Assembly: GCA_027077805.1 (NCBI GenBank) | Contig: JALWTS010000020.1 | Location: 97,814-161,813, forward strand | Length of the DNA stretch: 64,000 nt | From: Gammaproteobacteria bacterium | GTDB lineage: Bacteria > Pseudomonadota > Gammaproteobacteria > JABHGC01 | Reading direction: 5' to 3' | Shown: piece after piece, positions 7,772 through 17,116 of the stretch | How the letters are laid out: every line of letters begins with the position of its first letter | Numbering within the stretch: position 1 is the stretch's first letter | Notes under the pieces: model-generated | Seen by the model: only the letters and a program-made list of their open reading frames with translations | What the model was told of the DNA's origin: nothing | The model's database searches: none | Translations under genes and position numbers: made by a program

Positions 7772-9679
7772 TTAATGCGATAAAATAATCTTCTGATTTA
7801 TTTGCCATTTGCCAGTTTTCGTCTTGACTTTCGCATAGGCCATTAAATCGTCAACCTCAGTCACTTCTAATTTACCCAATTTAGATTTTTTGTAACCCAA
7901 AATTCGGCCATTAAGTTTAATTGGCGTTTCATCACCTAAAACATTAAACACTAAACCAGGGGTAACACCATGTTTTTTGCCTAAGTTAATGATAATGGTG
8001 TCATCCTCAACAAATGCTAACCGACCTTTTAAGGGATAATCCTTGTCAATCATGTCCCCAATCGCTTTCGCAAAACCTTCGGCCACTTGGCTAGGATTAA
8101 TGGACTGACGTTGCTGTTCAGAAAGATTTAATACAATATTAGTCGTTTCAGTTTCAACAACACGCAAAGTGATGACCTGCTTATCACCGACTTGATAATG
8201 CCCCCCCATAGAAATAAACCGTGCCGCTAAAATTTTACCTAATTTTAAACTTGCATCGGGATCCGTTAAGGCAGAAGAACCTAATTTTAATTCTGCTAAT
8301 AATTTTTCTAATAATGCTCTATCGACAACTTTAATACGATATTTTGCTAAAGCACGAGTTAACTCTTCTTGTAATACACTTTCTAAACCCGCACGTCCCA
8401 TTAAAGAATCATTCCCTTTAAAGCCAAGAATCGACAAACTTAATACAGGCGATGTCCATTGATCCGCTTTTGGTGGTTTATTTTTGTCTTTTTCATATTG
8501 TGTTAATAAATCAGTCACTAAAGTATCAATATATTTTTGGCGTTCAATATCTTGTTTTTGAGCAATTGCCGCTTGTGCTTGACGCATTAAGGAGTAAACC
8601 AAACGATCCTTAGGATCAATTTTTTTCACCTTTTGAAAAATTTCCAAGGCTTTTTCAGGTTCGCCTAACTCTTGCAAAGCCACCCCTTGATTGCTTAAGG
8701 CATCGACATTATAAGGATCATTTTCTACCGCTTTTTCATAAGACACTAAAGCAATATCTGATTTATTATTCTGGCGTTCGATATTACCGTGAATATAATG
8801 AGCTTGAGAGATTTGGAAATTATGATCCGCAACAGCAGAATCATCAGTTGCTTTGACAATTTCTTGCTCAGCGCCTTGTTTATCACCTTTATGATATAAG
8901 ATTTTGCTTTTGGTCATATGAGCCGAAGAACGATTATCATCTTTGGCAATCACATCATTGACTAAAACTAAGGCTTGATCCATTTTACCTTGTTCAACAT
9001 AAACTTCGGCTAAACCTTCTTTGGCTTGCACGGAATCGCCCAGTTCTTCAAATACCGTTTCGGCCTCTGCCAATTTGCCTTCTTTTAGTAAACTAAAACC
9101 AATACCCGATTTTGCCGTTATGGCATCTTCTCTTGATGCTTTTTCCACTTGACCATATAAGGTTTTAGCTACTACGAAATTTTTGCGTTGTAAATAGCGT
9201 TCTGCTAACGCTAAGACCATTTTGTGAACGGCATCACTCCCCCCTTGTAACACATTAATAACCTTTTGATCAGGGCCAATAACATAAGTTGTTGGGTAGA
9301 TATATAAGGCATTAAATGCTTTTAAAATATTACGATTTCCTGCTAATACCGGGAAACGAATACCCTGTTTGTGAGCAAATGCCTTTAACTGGGCAGATGA
9401 TTCCTTGCCGATGGCAACCACCGAAAATTTTTGGTCTTTTGCTTGATCCACAATTTCCTGCAAACTTTTTAACCCATCAACACAAGAAGCACATTGGGCA
9501 GAAAAAAAGTACAGTACAGACAAACTTGAACCTTTTAACTGTTGACTACGCCATGACTGACCATCAGTCGCTAGTAATTTTAAGGGTGGTAAGGAATTTC
9601 CAACTTTTAAAGCGACCCCCCAAACATGACTTGAAAATAATAAAATGACCATAAAGCCATACCATTGTTTTTGTTTCAT
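7772..9679 (-). CDS. Exported thioredoxin-like/TPR/CsgG-like fusion protein
   Basis: A 635-residue protein with a signal peptide (1-21), a TlpA/peroxiredoxin-like thioredoxin fold at about 25-155 with a CASC motif (C63, C66), TPR repeats at about 155-370, a CsgG-like domain at about 410-540 (PVLSLSILGFKGND, LKLGSSALTD), and a small beta-rich tail resembling FlgT C-termini. It lies 63 bases upstream of the smaller CsgG-like gene. The combination suggests a periplasmic redox or assembly factor for a secreted or surface structure; this is inference. AGGAG lies upstream of the ATG. Confidence 0.8.
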   Translation of the reverse strand: MKQKQWYGFMVILLFSSHVWGVALKVGNSLPPLKLLATDGQSWRSQQLKGSSLSVLYFFSAQCASCVDGLKSLQEIVDQAKDQKFSVVAIGKESSAQLKAFAHKQGIRFPVLAGNRNILKAFNALYIYPTTYVIGPDQKVINVLQGGSDAVHKMVLALAERYLQRKNFVVAKTLYGQVEKASREDAITAKSGIGFSLLKEGKLAEAETVFEELGDSVQAKEGLAEVYVEQGKMDQALVLVNDVIAKDDNRSSAHMTKSKILYHKGDKQGAEQEIVKATDDSAVADHNFQISQAHYIHGNIERQNNKSDIALVSYEKAVENDPYNVDALSNQGVALQELGEPEKALEIFQKVKKIDPKDRLVYSLMRQAQAAIAQKQDIERQKYIDTLVTDLLTQYEKDKNKPPKADQWTSPVLSLSILGFKGNDSLMGRAGLESVLQEELTRALAKYRIKVVDRALLEKLLAELKLGSSALTDPDASLKLGKILAARFISMGGHYQVGDKQVITLRVVETETTNIVLNLSEQQRQSINPSQVAEGFAKAIGDMIDKDYPLKGRLAFVEDDTIIINLGKKHGVTPGLVFNVLGDETPIKLNGRILGYKKSKLGKLEVTEVDDLMAYAKVKTKTGKWQINQKIILSH

Positions 9680-9806
9680 TAGATATCCTCCTCACTGTAT
9701 GATCCAATACAGTGATTATGTGATAGATTAAAGTAAAGATTTGTGCGACCTGTCGCAAAAAAATATATTCAACTTTAAATTTCAATATTGCTAATAATAA
9801 GTATAG

Positions 9807-11213
9807 CTACTGTTTGATTAAGTTAGCATGAAAAGGGATATCGACATTGGCTTCCATATCAATTTCTGCCGTAAAATCTTGGTAACCATCTTTTCTAAAA
9901 ATAATTTGATGATGACCTGCTTTCAGTTCAATTCGTTCAGGCGTAATGCCTAAAAAATCACCACTACCCGATAACAATACGGCCCCTTCAGGCTCACTGG
10001 ATACTTTAAGAAAACCAGATCCAGCGACAACTTGGCTAGTCGCATTATCACCAATCGTATTATTAGCACTTGACTGCGGATTATTGGCATCAACCTCACC
10101 ACTGGGTTTGAGATTTTGCATAATCATGACACCTGCCATTGCAATAATCACAGCAAATAAACCAATCGCTATCCATAAAATTGGCAATGATTTCTTAGTT
10201 GGAACATTATCTTGCACTGGTGATACATTAGCTGCCGTTTGATTCGCCTTAACAGGCGATCTGGCATACATGGTTTCTTGAGCATTAGAATTTTGCCGTG
10301 GGGACATCATAGTGCTTTCAAGATCAGCACTGCCTACGATAGTCGCATCTGCTTTGGTTTTCGGTGCAATCATTTCGCCCTTATGGGCTTTTTCTAAAGC
10401 CTCAATAAACTCTTTTGCAGTTTGGAAGCGATACTTAGGTCGCTTATCTAAGGCTTTCAATACCACTTCATCAAATTGTTCTGGCATTTGCATATTCAAA
10501 ATCGACGGTTTTAATGGTACTGTATTTAGCACTTTATGCATAATAGTTGTCATAGAACCTGTAAACGGTTTCTCAGATGTCAGAAATTGATATAAAATCA
10601 CCCCCATAGAAAATAGATCAGAACGCCTATCGACCGGTTGTCCCATAAATTGTTCGGGCGACATATAACTGGGTGTTCCCATGACAGTTCCTGCCTGAGT
10701 CAAATGAGAAGAGTCTAACTTAGCAATGCCAAAATCAGCAATTTTGACCGAACCATTGTCCAAGACAAAAATATTCGCAGGTTTCAAATCCCGATGAATC
10801 ACCCCAGCATTATGCGAAAATTCCAAAGCATCCAATAATTGTGTCATAATTTTCACAATATCTTCAATGTCAAAACGTTCATTCGCATCAAAAAATGATT
10901 TTAACTCCTTGCCTCGAATATATTCCATTGCAATATATGCCAAATCACCATCTTCACCATAGTCATAAACATTGACAATATTAGGATGTTGCAATCGTCC
11001 TGCTGCTTTGGCTTCTTGACGAAATCTTGCTAAAACATCACTAGCATCTCGTTGGTCTAGTAAATCTTTACGAATTACTTTTAAAGCAACTTCTCGTTCA
11101 ATCACTGAATCCTTTGCTTTATAGACAATCCCCATTGCCCCTTGTCCTAGCATTGATTCAACATCATATCTACCCAACTTTTCTGGTATGTCTTGTTGTG
11201 CCGTATCACTCAT
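9807..11213 (-). CDS. Hanks-type Ser/Thr protein kinase with PEGA domain
   Basis: A 468-residue membrane kinase. The kinase domain spans about 15-275, with glycine loop GQGAMGIVYKA, lysine K45, HRDLKPAN (D142), DFG (D160) and PSYMSPEQ. A disordered linker (280-342) follows, rich in Thr/Ser and holding ADATIVGS. A transmembrane helix spans about 343-365, and an external PEGA domain spans about 398-465. All catalytic residues are present. AGGGA precedes the ATG, 14 bases after the stop of the protease-TPR gene. It is the likely phosphorylation source for the two FHA proteins nearby, and the PP2C is its likely antagonist. Confidence 0.95.
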   Translation of the reverse strand: MSDTAQQDIPEKLGRYDVESMLGQGAMGIVYKAKDSVIEREVALKVIRKDLLDQRDASDVLARFRQEAKAAGRLQHPNIVNVYDYGEDGDLAYIAMEYIRGKELKSFFDANERFDIEDIVKIMTQLLDALEFSHNAGVIHRDLKPANIFVLDNGSVKIADFGIAKLDSSHLTQAGTVMGTPSYMSPEQFMGQPVDRRSDLFSMGVILYQFLTSEKPFTGSMTTIMHKVLNTVPLKPSILNMQMPEQFDEVVLKALDKRPKYRFQTAKEFIEALEKAHKGEMIAPKTKADATIVGSADLESTMMSPRQNSNAQETMYARSPVKANQTAANVSPVQDNVPTKKSLPILWIAIGLFAVIIAMAGVMIMQNLKPSGEVDANNPQSSANNTIGDNATSQVVAGSGFLKVSSEPEGAVLLSGSGDFLGITPERIELKAGHHQIIFRKDGYQDFTAEIDMEANVDIPFHANLIKQ

Positions 11214-11226
11214 GGTAGTTCCCTAA

Positions 11227-12327
11227 CTATTGAATATTAGAATATCGTTTTAACCGATGACGAATTTCTTGTTGCTGTTGTGTAGTTAAATCCAATTGCA
11301 GTAGTCTTATATAAGTTTTTTTAGCCGATGCCACATCACCTAGACCCCGTTCATAAACAATGGCCAAATTTGAATAAGCAAATACATATTTGGGTTCAAT
11401 ACTAATCGCTTTAATTAAAGCAACTTTTGCCTCGTTATATCGACCCAATTTAAACAAGGTTAACCCTAAGTTAGTATAGGCTTGATAATATCCTGACTGT
11501 TTTTCTGTTGCTTGTTTAAAACTGGCTTGTGCACGTTCATATTGCCCAATACGATAAAAAGCTAAACCTTGGTTAAAATATGCTTTAGCAAAATCGGGAC
11601 GCTTCAAAATAATTTGGTGATAATATTCAATTTGGGTAATGGGATCTTTCGACTGTACTGCTTTTTGCCATAATTGTTTGATTTCATAACTGAGTGGATT
11701 TAATTTTGATTGCACTTGTTGCCACAAATCATTGATTTTATCAGCAGAAATTGCAAAATTAATCCGCTCGGAATCTTTTAAAAAACCATAAATCATGCCA
11801 ATCACTTTACCTTGGCTATTAAGCAAAGGACCACCACTATTCCCTTGATTTACGGTTAAATCAATTTGAATCAAGGTTTCGTCATTAACTTGACGATTTT
11901 TATGACTGATAAAGCCTTTCGATAAGGTATGTTCATAACCCAAAGGACAACCAATGGTAAACACTTCATCCCCTAAATGAATATCTTGCAATTGACCTAA
12001 TATCAATGGATGATTCGCAGGTGTCCTTACTTGTAACAAAGCCACATCATGTTGTACATGCGCTCCAATTAAGCGTGCCTCAGTCTTATTACCATCGCTA
12101 TAAAATACGGTAATATTCTGTTGATCTTTCACCTGATGAAATACGGTAGCAATAACGGTGGGTGAAATAAAAAAACCACTGCCCACTCTTTTACGATTGT
12201 GATCCAAAGCAGTTTCAATACAAACAACATAAGGATCAATTGTTTGAAAATTAGGTATGGCATAAACATTAAACCCAATGAGCATATTTAAAAATAACAA
12301 TGACAACGCTTTAATCAGCCGATTCAC
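11227..12327 (-). CDS. Trypsin-like serine protease with C-terminal TPR repeats
   Basis: A 366-residue exported protein: signal peptide (about 1-23), an HtrA-like protease domain with the triad H64 (TVFHQV), D94 (HDVALL) and S164 (GNSGGP), then two to three TPRs at about 225-345. It lacks a PDZ domain, with TPRs in its place. GTG start. It is transcribed just ahead of the kinase gene, so both probably belong to one operon and one pathway. The target of the protease cannot be read from the sequence. Confidence 0.88.
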   Translation of the reverse strand: MNRLIKALSLLFLNMLIGFNVYAIPNFQTIDPYVVCIETALDHNRKRVGSGFFISPTVIATVFHQVKDQQNITVFYSDGNKTEARLIGAHVQHDVALLQVRTPANHPLILGQLQDIHLGDEVFTIGCPLGYEHTLSKGFISHKNRQVNDETLIQIDLTVNQGNSGGPLLNSQGKVIGMIYGFLKDSERINFAISADKINDLWQQVQSKLNPLSYEIKQLWQKAVQSKDPITQIEYYHQIILKRPDFAKAYFNQGLAFYRIGQYERAQASFKQATEKQSGYYQAYTNLGLTLFKLGRYNEAKVALIKAISIEPKYVFAYSNLAIVYERGLGDVASAKKTYIRLLQLDLTTQQQQEIRHRLKRYSNIQ

Positions 12328-12393
12328 CTAATTACCACCTTTGATTCTATGTACCTAACGCTTATCACTGTGTAAGTTTAGCATACTTTTAAG

Positions 12394-13653
12394 TCAAGAG
12401 CGTTTCATTGCCTCAAAAAACTCGCCATTCGTCTTAGTTGCTTTTAGTTTATCATAAATAAACTCCATTGATGCAATCTCATCCATAGGATGTAAAATTT
12501 TACGCAAAATCCACATTTTTTGTAACTCATCTGGATCAGTTAATAATTCTTCTTTGCGTGTTCCTGAACGGTTTAAATGAATGGCAGGATAAATGCGTTT
12601 CTCAGCGATACGACGATCTAAATGTAGCTCCATATTACCTGTCCCTTTAAACTCTTCGTAAATGACTTCATCCATTTTAGAGCCTGTATCAATTAAAGCA
12701 GTCGCAATAATCGTTAAACTCCCCCCCTCCTCAATATTTCTGGCGGCACCAAAAAATCTTTTGGGTCGTTGCAGTGCATTAGCATCAACCCCGCCTGTCA
12801 ACACCTTACCTGAAGACGGCACAACCGTATTATATGCTCTGGCTAATCGAGTAATTGAATCGAGTAATACAACGACATCTCTTTTATGTTCAACTAAACG
12901 TTTGGCTTTTTCAATTACCATTTCTGCGACTTGTACATGACGACTAGCAGGTTCATCAAAGGTACTTGAGATCACATCCCCACGCACTGAGCGTTTCATT
13001 TCAGTCACTTCTTCTGGGCGTTCATCAATCAGTAATACAATCAGATAACATTCAGGATGTTTGTTAGAAATAGAACTTGCAATGCTTTGCAACATCATGG
13101 TTTTACCTGCTTTGGGTGGCGAAACAATCAGTCCTCGTTGACCTTTACCAATGGGAGCAACTAATTCAATCACTCTCGGTGTCATATCTTCTGTACTACC
13201 ATTACCCATTTCCATCATAAAACGTTGATCAGCAAATAATGGCGTTAAATTTTCAAACAATACTTTGTTTTTCGCATTTTCGGGCGGTTCGTAATTGATC
13301 TCGCTTACCTTTAACAAGGCAAAATAACGTTCATTATCTTTTGGTGGTCGGATTTTTCCTGAAATGGTATCCCCCGTGCGTAATCCAAAACGTCGAATTT
13401 GGCTAGGTGAAACATAAATATCATCAGGACCTGCTAAATAAGAACTATCAGATGAACGCAAAAACCCAAATCCATCTTGTAATATTTCCAAAACACCATC
13501 GCCATAAATATCTTCACCGTTCTTGGCATGAACTTTCAAAATAGAGAAAATCATATCTTGACGACGTGACCGAGAAACACCCTCAATCCCCATAGATTGG
13601 GCAATTTCCATTAATTCTGTTGCTGATTTCTTTTTTAGTTCTGTTAAATTCAT
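12394..13653 (-). CDS. rho: Transcription termination factor Rho
   Basis: RNA-dependent hexameric ATPase that releases transcripts. The 419 residues match the common length. Visible are the N-terminal [18 protein letters not shown] helix pair, the cold-shock-like RNA-binding region with [12 protein letters not shown], the Walker [10 protein letters not shown], Walker [17 protein letters not shown] and the Q/R-loop region. It follows trxA, a frequent gammaproteobacterial arrangement, after a 183-base gap that may hold a regulatory leader; Rho is commonly autoregulated. Confidence 0.98.
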   Translation of the reverse strand: MNLTELKKKSATELMEIAQSMGIEGVSRSRRQDMIFSILKVHAKNGEDIYGDGVLEILQDGFGFLRSSDSSYLAGPDDIYVSPSQIRRFGLRTGDTISGKIRPPKDNERYFALLKVSEINYEPPENAKNKVLFENLTPLFADQRFMMEMGNGSTEDMTPRVIELVAPIGKGQRGLIVSPPKAGKTMMLQSIASSISNKHPECYLIVLLIDERPEEVTEMKRSVRGDVISSTFDEPASRHVQVAEMVIEKAKRLVEHKRDVVVLLDSITRLARAYNTVVPSSGKVLTGGVDANALQRPKRFFGAARNIEEGGSLTIIATALIDTGSKMDEVIYEEFKGTGNMELHLDRRIAEKRIYPAIHLNRSGTRKEELLTDPDELQKMWILRKILHPMDEIASMEFIYDKLKATKTNGEFFEAMKRS

Positions 13654-13836
13654 AATATTTCAAATTAGATTAAGTTGACAAGTTCCTGCTAAGTGTCGAT
13701 ATACCGCAGGAATAATAAAAATAGATTAGATAGGTTGTTTGTTCTATAAGGTGAGTTATGTAAACTGCAATTAAGTGATAGACACATCACTATGGTTAAT
13801 AGCCTAGACATTAGCATAGAAATTTGATTCCGTCCA

Positions 13837-14160
13837 CTATAAATTTTGAGTTAAAAATGCCGTTAACTGCATTTTGTTTTTAGGTCCAACAGAAATTGCA
13901 TCAACACTACCTTGCTTAAATAAAATTAATGTTGGTGTCGCTCTAACGGCATATAATGCAGGAATAATTTGATTATCTTCTAAATTAAATTTTACAACTT
14001 TTACTTGTTCTTGATACTCTACCGCAATATCATCTAAAATAGGTTCCATCATTCGGCAAGGACTACACCATTCTGCCCAGAAATGCACTAACACAGGCTT
14101 ATTTTCGTCTAATACTTGCTTCTCAAAGGTATCATCTGAAACAGATAATAATTTGCTCAC
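13837..14160 (-). CDS. trxA: Thioredoxin with CSPC active site
   Basis: A 107-residue single-domain thioredoxin. The active site reads WAEWCSPCRMM (C32, C35) where the usual motif is CGPC; the cis-proline region RATPTLILFK is intact. The GTG start is supported by TTGGAG upstream. The context next to rho matches trxA. The serine in the active site may shift its redox potential; it could be a thioredoxin paralogue rather than the main TrxA. Confidence 0.85.
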   Translation of the reverse strand: MSKLLSVSDDTFEKQVLDENKPVLVHFWAEWCSPCRMMEPILDDIAVEYQEQVKVVKFNLEDNQIIPALYAVRATPTLILFKQGSVDAISVGPKNKMQLTAFLTQNL

Positions 14161-14234
14161 GCTTTATCTCCAAGATCGTTATCATTCGCTTATTATTTGT
14201 CCTATGTTTTTTAAAAACAAATGGAATTTTTAAA

Positions 14235-14600
14235 ATGACAGTAACTAATAAATGTGACCTATGCCATCGCTCAATATGTTGCCGTTATATCACCCAACAT
14301 ATTGACACCCCTCGTTCAAAATTGGATTTTGAACTATTACTATGGCAAATTTCTCATCAAAATATTGAAATTTATAAAGACAAAGATGGTTGGTTTTTAT
14401 TGTTTCATACCAGTTGTCATCATCTTTTAGATGATGGTCGTTGTGGCATTTATCATCAACGCCCGCAAATTTGTCGTGATTATTCCAATGATTATTGTGA
14501 ATATGATGCTCCCGCTGATGAAGGTTTTGAGCGTTATTTCCGAAATTATGACGAATTATTAGCCTATTGCCAACAACGATTTAAACGTTGGAGAAAATAA
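14235..14600 (+). CDS. YkgJ-family cysteine cluster protein
   Basis: A 121-residue protein with the pattern CDLCHRSICC near the N-terminus, then HTSCHHLLDDGRCGIYHQRPQICRDY and a later DYCEY cysteine. This is the UPF0153/YkgJ family, thought to bind zinc or an iron-sulfur cluster; biochemical function is not established. It is divergent from trxA and convergent with the Sel1-repeat gene. Confidence 0.85.
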   Translation: MTVTNKCDLCHRSICCRYITQHIDTPRSKLDFELLLWQISHQNIEIYKDKDGWFLLFHTSCHHLLDDGRCGIYHQRPQICRDYSNDYCEYDAPADEGFERYFRNYDELLAYCQQRFKRWRK

Positions 14601-14612
14601 TTGTATTAAACA

Positions 14613-16577
14613 CTAATAATCTTGCCCAATTTTCCGTAACTGTCGCTTGGAATAGCTATCCCCTTGGGCTGCGGCTTTTTTAAACCAATAAATGGCTTGT
14701 TGTCGATCTTTTGGCACGCCTAAGCCTTCACGATATAAATAACCTAAATTACTTTGGGCTGAGGCATGATTTTGATCGGCAGCTTTTTTGTACCATTGAA
14801 ACGCAATACGATAATCTCTAGTTACCCCTAAGCCTTCACGATACATATACCCTAAATTACTTTGACCTGAAGCATGGCCTTGATTCGCTGATTTTTTAAA
14901 CCATTCCAAGGCTTTATAATAATCTTGTTTTACCCCAATACCATCACGGTACATGATACCAAAATTACTTTGACCTAACGCATCGCCTTGCTTTGCTGCT
15001 TGACCATACCAATAAGATGCTTGATACTCATTTTTAGTCACGCCTTTACCCGTTTCATACAATCTTGCTAAATTGTTCTGAGCAGACGCATAACCTTGCT
15101 TAGCCGCTTTTTCAAACCAATAAAACGCTTTACTATAATCAACATTGACCCCATCGCCATCACGATACATAATTGCCAAATTATTTTGGGCGACCTCATG
15201 ACCTTGTTCCGCTGACTTAGTGTACCAATATAAGGCCTGCTGTAAATTTTTCCTCACCCCAAAACCATTACGATACATATAACCCAAATTCACTTGACCC
15301 GAGGCATGATCCTGCTCGGCTGACTTTCTAAACCACCTCACTGCCTCATGATAATCACGTTTTACCCCTAAACCATCTCTATACATAATCCCAAGATTAC
15401 TTTGCCCTAAAGCGTCCCCTTGATTTGCTGCCTTTCTATACCAGTAAATGGCTTTTTGATAATCTCTAGGCACGCCACGGCCTGTTTCATATAAACGCCC
15501 AATACCCACTTGACCTAAGGCACTGCCTTGATCCGCTGTTTTTTGATACCAATAAGCCGCTTGATAATAATCAATCCTAACACCAATACCTTCACGATAC
15601 ATATAAGCCAAATAATTCTGAGCATCAATATGATTCTGCTCTTTCGCCAGTGTGAAAAAAATATCATAGGCTTTTTTGTAATTGCCTGCATCATAAGCAT
15701 CGACCCCATCGTCATAACTGCCTGAAGCATTAAAACTTTTTGAAGTTTGATGCTCAGGCTGTCCACCTAAAATATTGCGCAACTGATCAATAGACTGACG
15801 ATCAGAGGGATGTGACCAATCAGAATCCATTTTTTTTAAATTTGCACGTAAGGTTTCATGACTATTTGCCGATAAAAAGATTGAGGTCATCCAATCATCA
15901 TAACCTGATTTGCTCACCCTAATCTCATACTGTCCCTCAGGTAAATTCACATCCAAACGAGTAGAGCCGTAGGACTTATTATTAATCCACACCTGATCTT
16001 GATAGACATTAGAGCGAACCGTTAAATGCCCTTGTTCAACTTTTTTAGGCGTTTGATAGTCGGGCTGTACAACTGGATTTGTTAGCTCATCCATTTCTTT
16101 GCCAGCTAACATTTTTGCTAATTTTGGCAGTTGAGTTTGTGGTAATTCGCTAATTCTCGATAAAGCACTATGTACTTGCGCACTTTTTAACAACTCACCG
16201 GTGGTAGTATCCAGTAATTGTGCGGTAACTGTAATAGTATCCCCCCATTGCACAACACTACCTGTTACAATACCTGCAACCCCATACAACTCCCCAGCTT
16301 TATTCGCACGTTTTTGGTCATCGACATTTTCAGTTTCTGAAAAATATTGTTCGTCCAATACTTTTCTTAATAAAATCCGTTCAAATAGTTTAAATTGGTG
16401 CGTTTGCTGTAAGGGATGAATCATCATTTGTGCAATTCCCTTACCTGGGTCCTGAAAACCTAAATCACCTGTAACACTAAAATCAACGACTGCTACATAC
16501 ATGGGCTCCCGTGCAAAACACGGATAACTGACCATTATAACCAATAACAATAAAATCGCTCTTTTTATCATACACAT
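14613..16577 (-). CDS. Exported CsgG-like/PEGA/Sel1-repeat protein
   Basis: About 654 residues: signal peptide ending at PCFA, a CsgG-like domain (VAVVDFSVTGDLG, VLDEQYFSETENV) to about residue 150, a PEGA domain at about 185-250 (PEGQYEIRVSKSGYDDW), then about ten Sel1-type repeats of 36 residues (patterns such as AxYWYxKAAxQGxAxxQxNLGxMYRxGxGV). Sel1 repeats usually bind proteins. The ATG at 16577 (or 16571) is preferred over an upstream TTG at 16598 that overlaps the aspartic protease gene. The domain mix links it to the CsgG/PEGA proteins at 7019-11213. Confidence 0.85.
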   Translation of the reverse strand: MCMIKRAILLLLVIMVSYPCFAREPMYVAVVDFSVTGDLGFQDPGKGIAQMMIHPLQQTHQFKLFERILLRKVLDEQYFSETENVDDQKRANKAGELYGVAGIVTGSVVQWGDTITVTAQLLDTTTGELLKSAQVHSALSRISELPQTQLPKLAKMLAGKEMDELTNPVVQPDYQTPKKVEQGHLTVRSNVYQDQVWINNKSYGSTRLDVNLPEGQYEIRVSKSGYDDWMTSIFLSANSHETLRANLKKMDSDWSHPSDRQSIDQLRNILGGQPEHQTSKSFNASGSYDDGVDAYDAGNYKKAYDIFFTLAKEQNHIDAQNYLAYMYREGIGVRIDYYQAAYWYQKTADQGSALGQVGIGRLYETGRGVPRDYQKAIYWYRKAANQGDALGQSNLGIMYRDGLGVKRDYHEAVRWFRKSAEQDHASGQVNLGYMYRNGFGVRKNLQQALYWYTKSAEQGHEVAQNNLAIMYRDGDGVNVDYSKAFYWFEKAAKQGYASAQNNLARLYETGKGVTKNEYQASYWYGQAAKQGDALGQSNFGIMYRDGIGVKQDYYKALEWFKKSANQGHASGQSNLGYMYREGLGVTRDYRIAFQWYKKAADQNHASAQSNLGYLYREGLGVPKDRQQAIYWFKKAAAQGDSYSKRQLRKIGQDY

Positions 16578-16594
16578 AATGTTTGCTTTTAAAA

Positions 16595-17104
16595 TCAAAG
16601 TTGTCGGATTAGTAAAGAATCACCCCGTTGGATCAGCTCTAAATGCTTTAAAAAACTCATACCCAACAATACTTCATCACCACTCGCATTAGGTAAAACT
16701 GTCGCAGTAATATTATATAAAATAATATTGCCTAATTGCACTTGTTTTAATACACTGTGATACGCTTTGACTTCACCTACTGCTGTCATTACTGAAATTG
16801 GACCGATCTTTCGCAATTGTAATTTATCTGCTAATTCTTCTGATAAAGCCACATCAGTTGCACCCGTATCTAATAAAAATACCACGGCTTGTTGATTAAC
16901 CATACCCGAAGCTAAATAATGCCCTTGTGGATTGCGTTTTAATTTAACTTCTCTTACCCCTTCAACACTTACTTGACCTTCCACTGTTTGATTGGGATAA
17001 TACCAATTATGAAAAAACCAAGTAAGTAGCAACAAAATAACCAGCCATGCCATGCTTATCATGGTTTTGCCAATTTTCTGGGGATAATCGTCAGAATTAG
17101 CCAT
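16595..17104 (-). CDS. Retropepsin-like aspartic protease, membrane-anchored
   Basis: A 169-residue protein with one N-terminal transmembrane helix (MISMAWLVILLLLTWFF) and a single-lobe aspartic protease domain holding FLLDTGATDVALS, the catalytic DTGA motif. The later VLLGMSFLKHLE segment is the conserved second half. This matches the clan AA family of bacterial TIGR02281-type proteins. The active site should face the periplasm. The MlaC-like gene ends 12 bases upstream; the Sel1 gene follows closely. Confidence 0.88.
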   Translation of the reverse strand: MANSDDYPQKIGKTMISMAWLVILLLLTWFFHNWYYPNQTVEGQVSVEGVREVKLKRNPQGHYLASGMVNQQAVVFLLDTGATDVALSEELADKLQLRKIGPISVMTAVGEVKAYHSVLKQVQLGNIILYNITATVLPNASGDEVLLGMSFLKHLELIQRGDSLLIRQL

Positions 17105-17116
17105 TATTATATTTTA

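Noticed and set aside
14700..15700. Regular ~108-base repetition that could suggest a CRISPR or tandem array
   Set aside because: The units are in frame and encode 36-residue Sel1 repeats, diverged at DNA level; there are no spacers.
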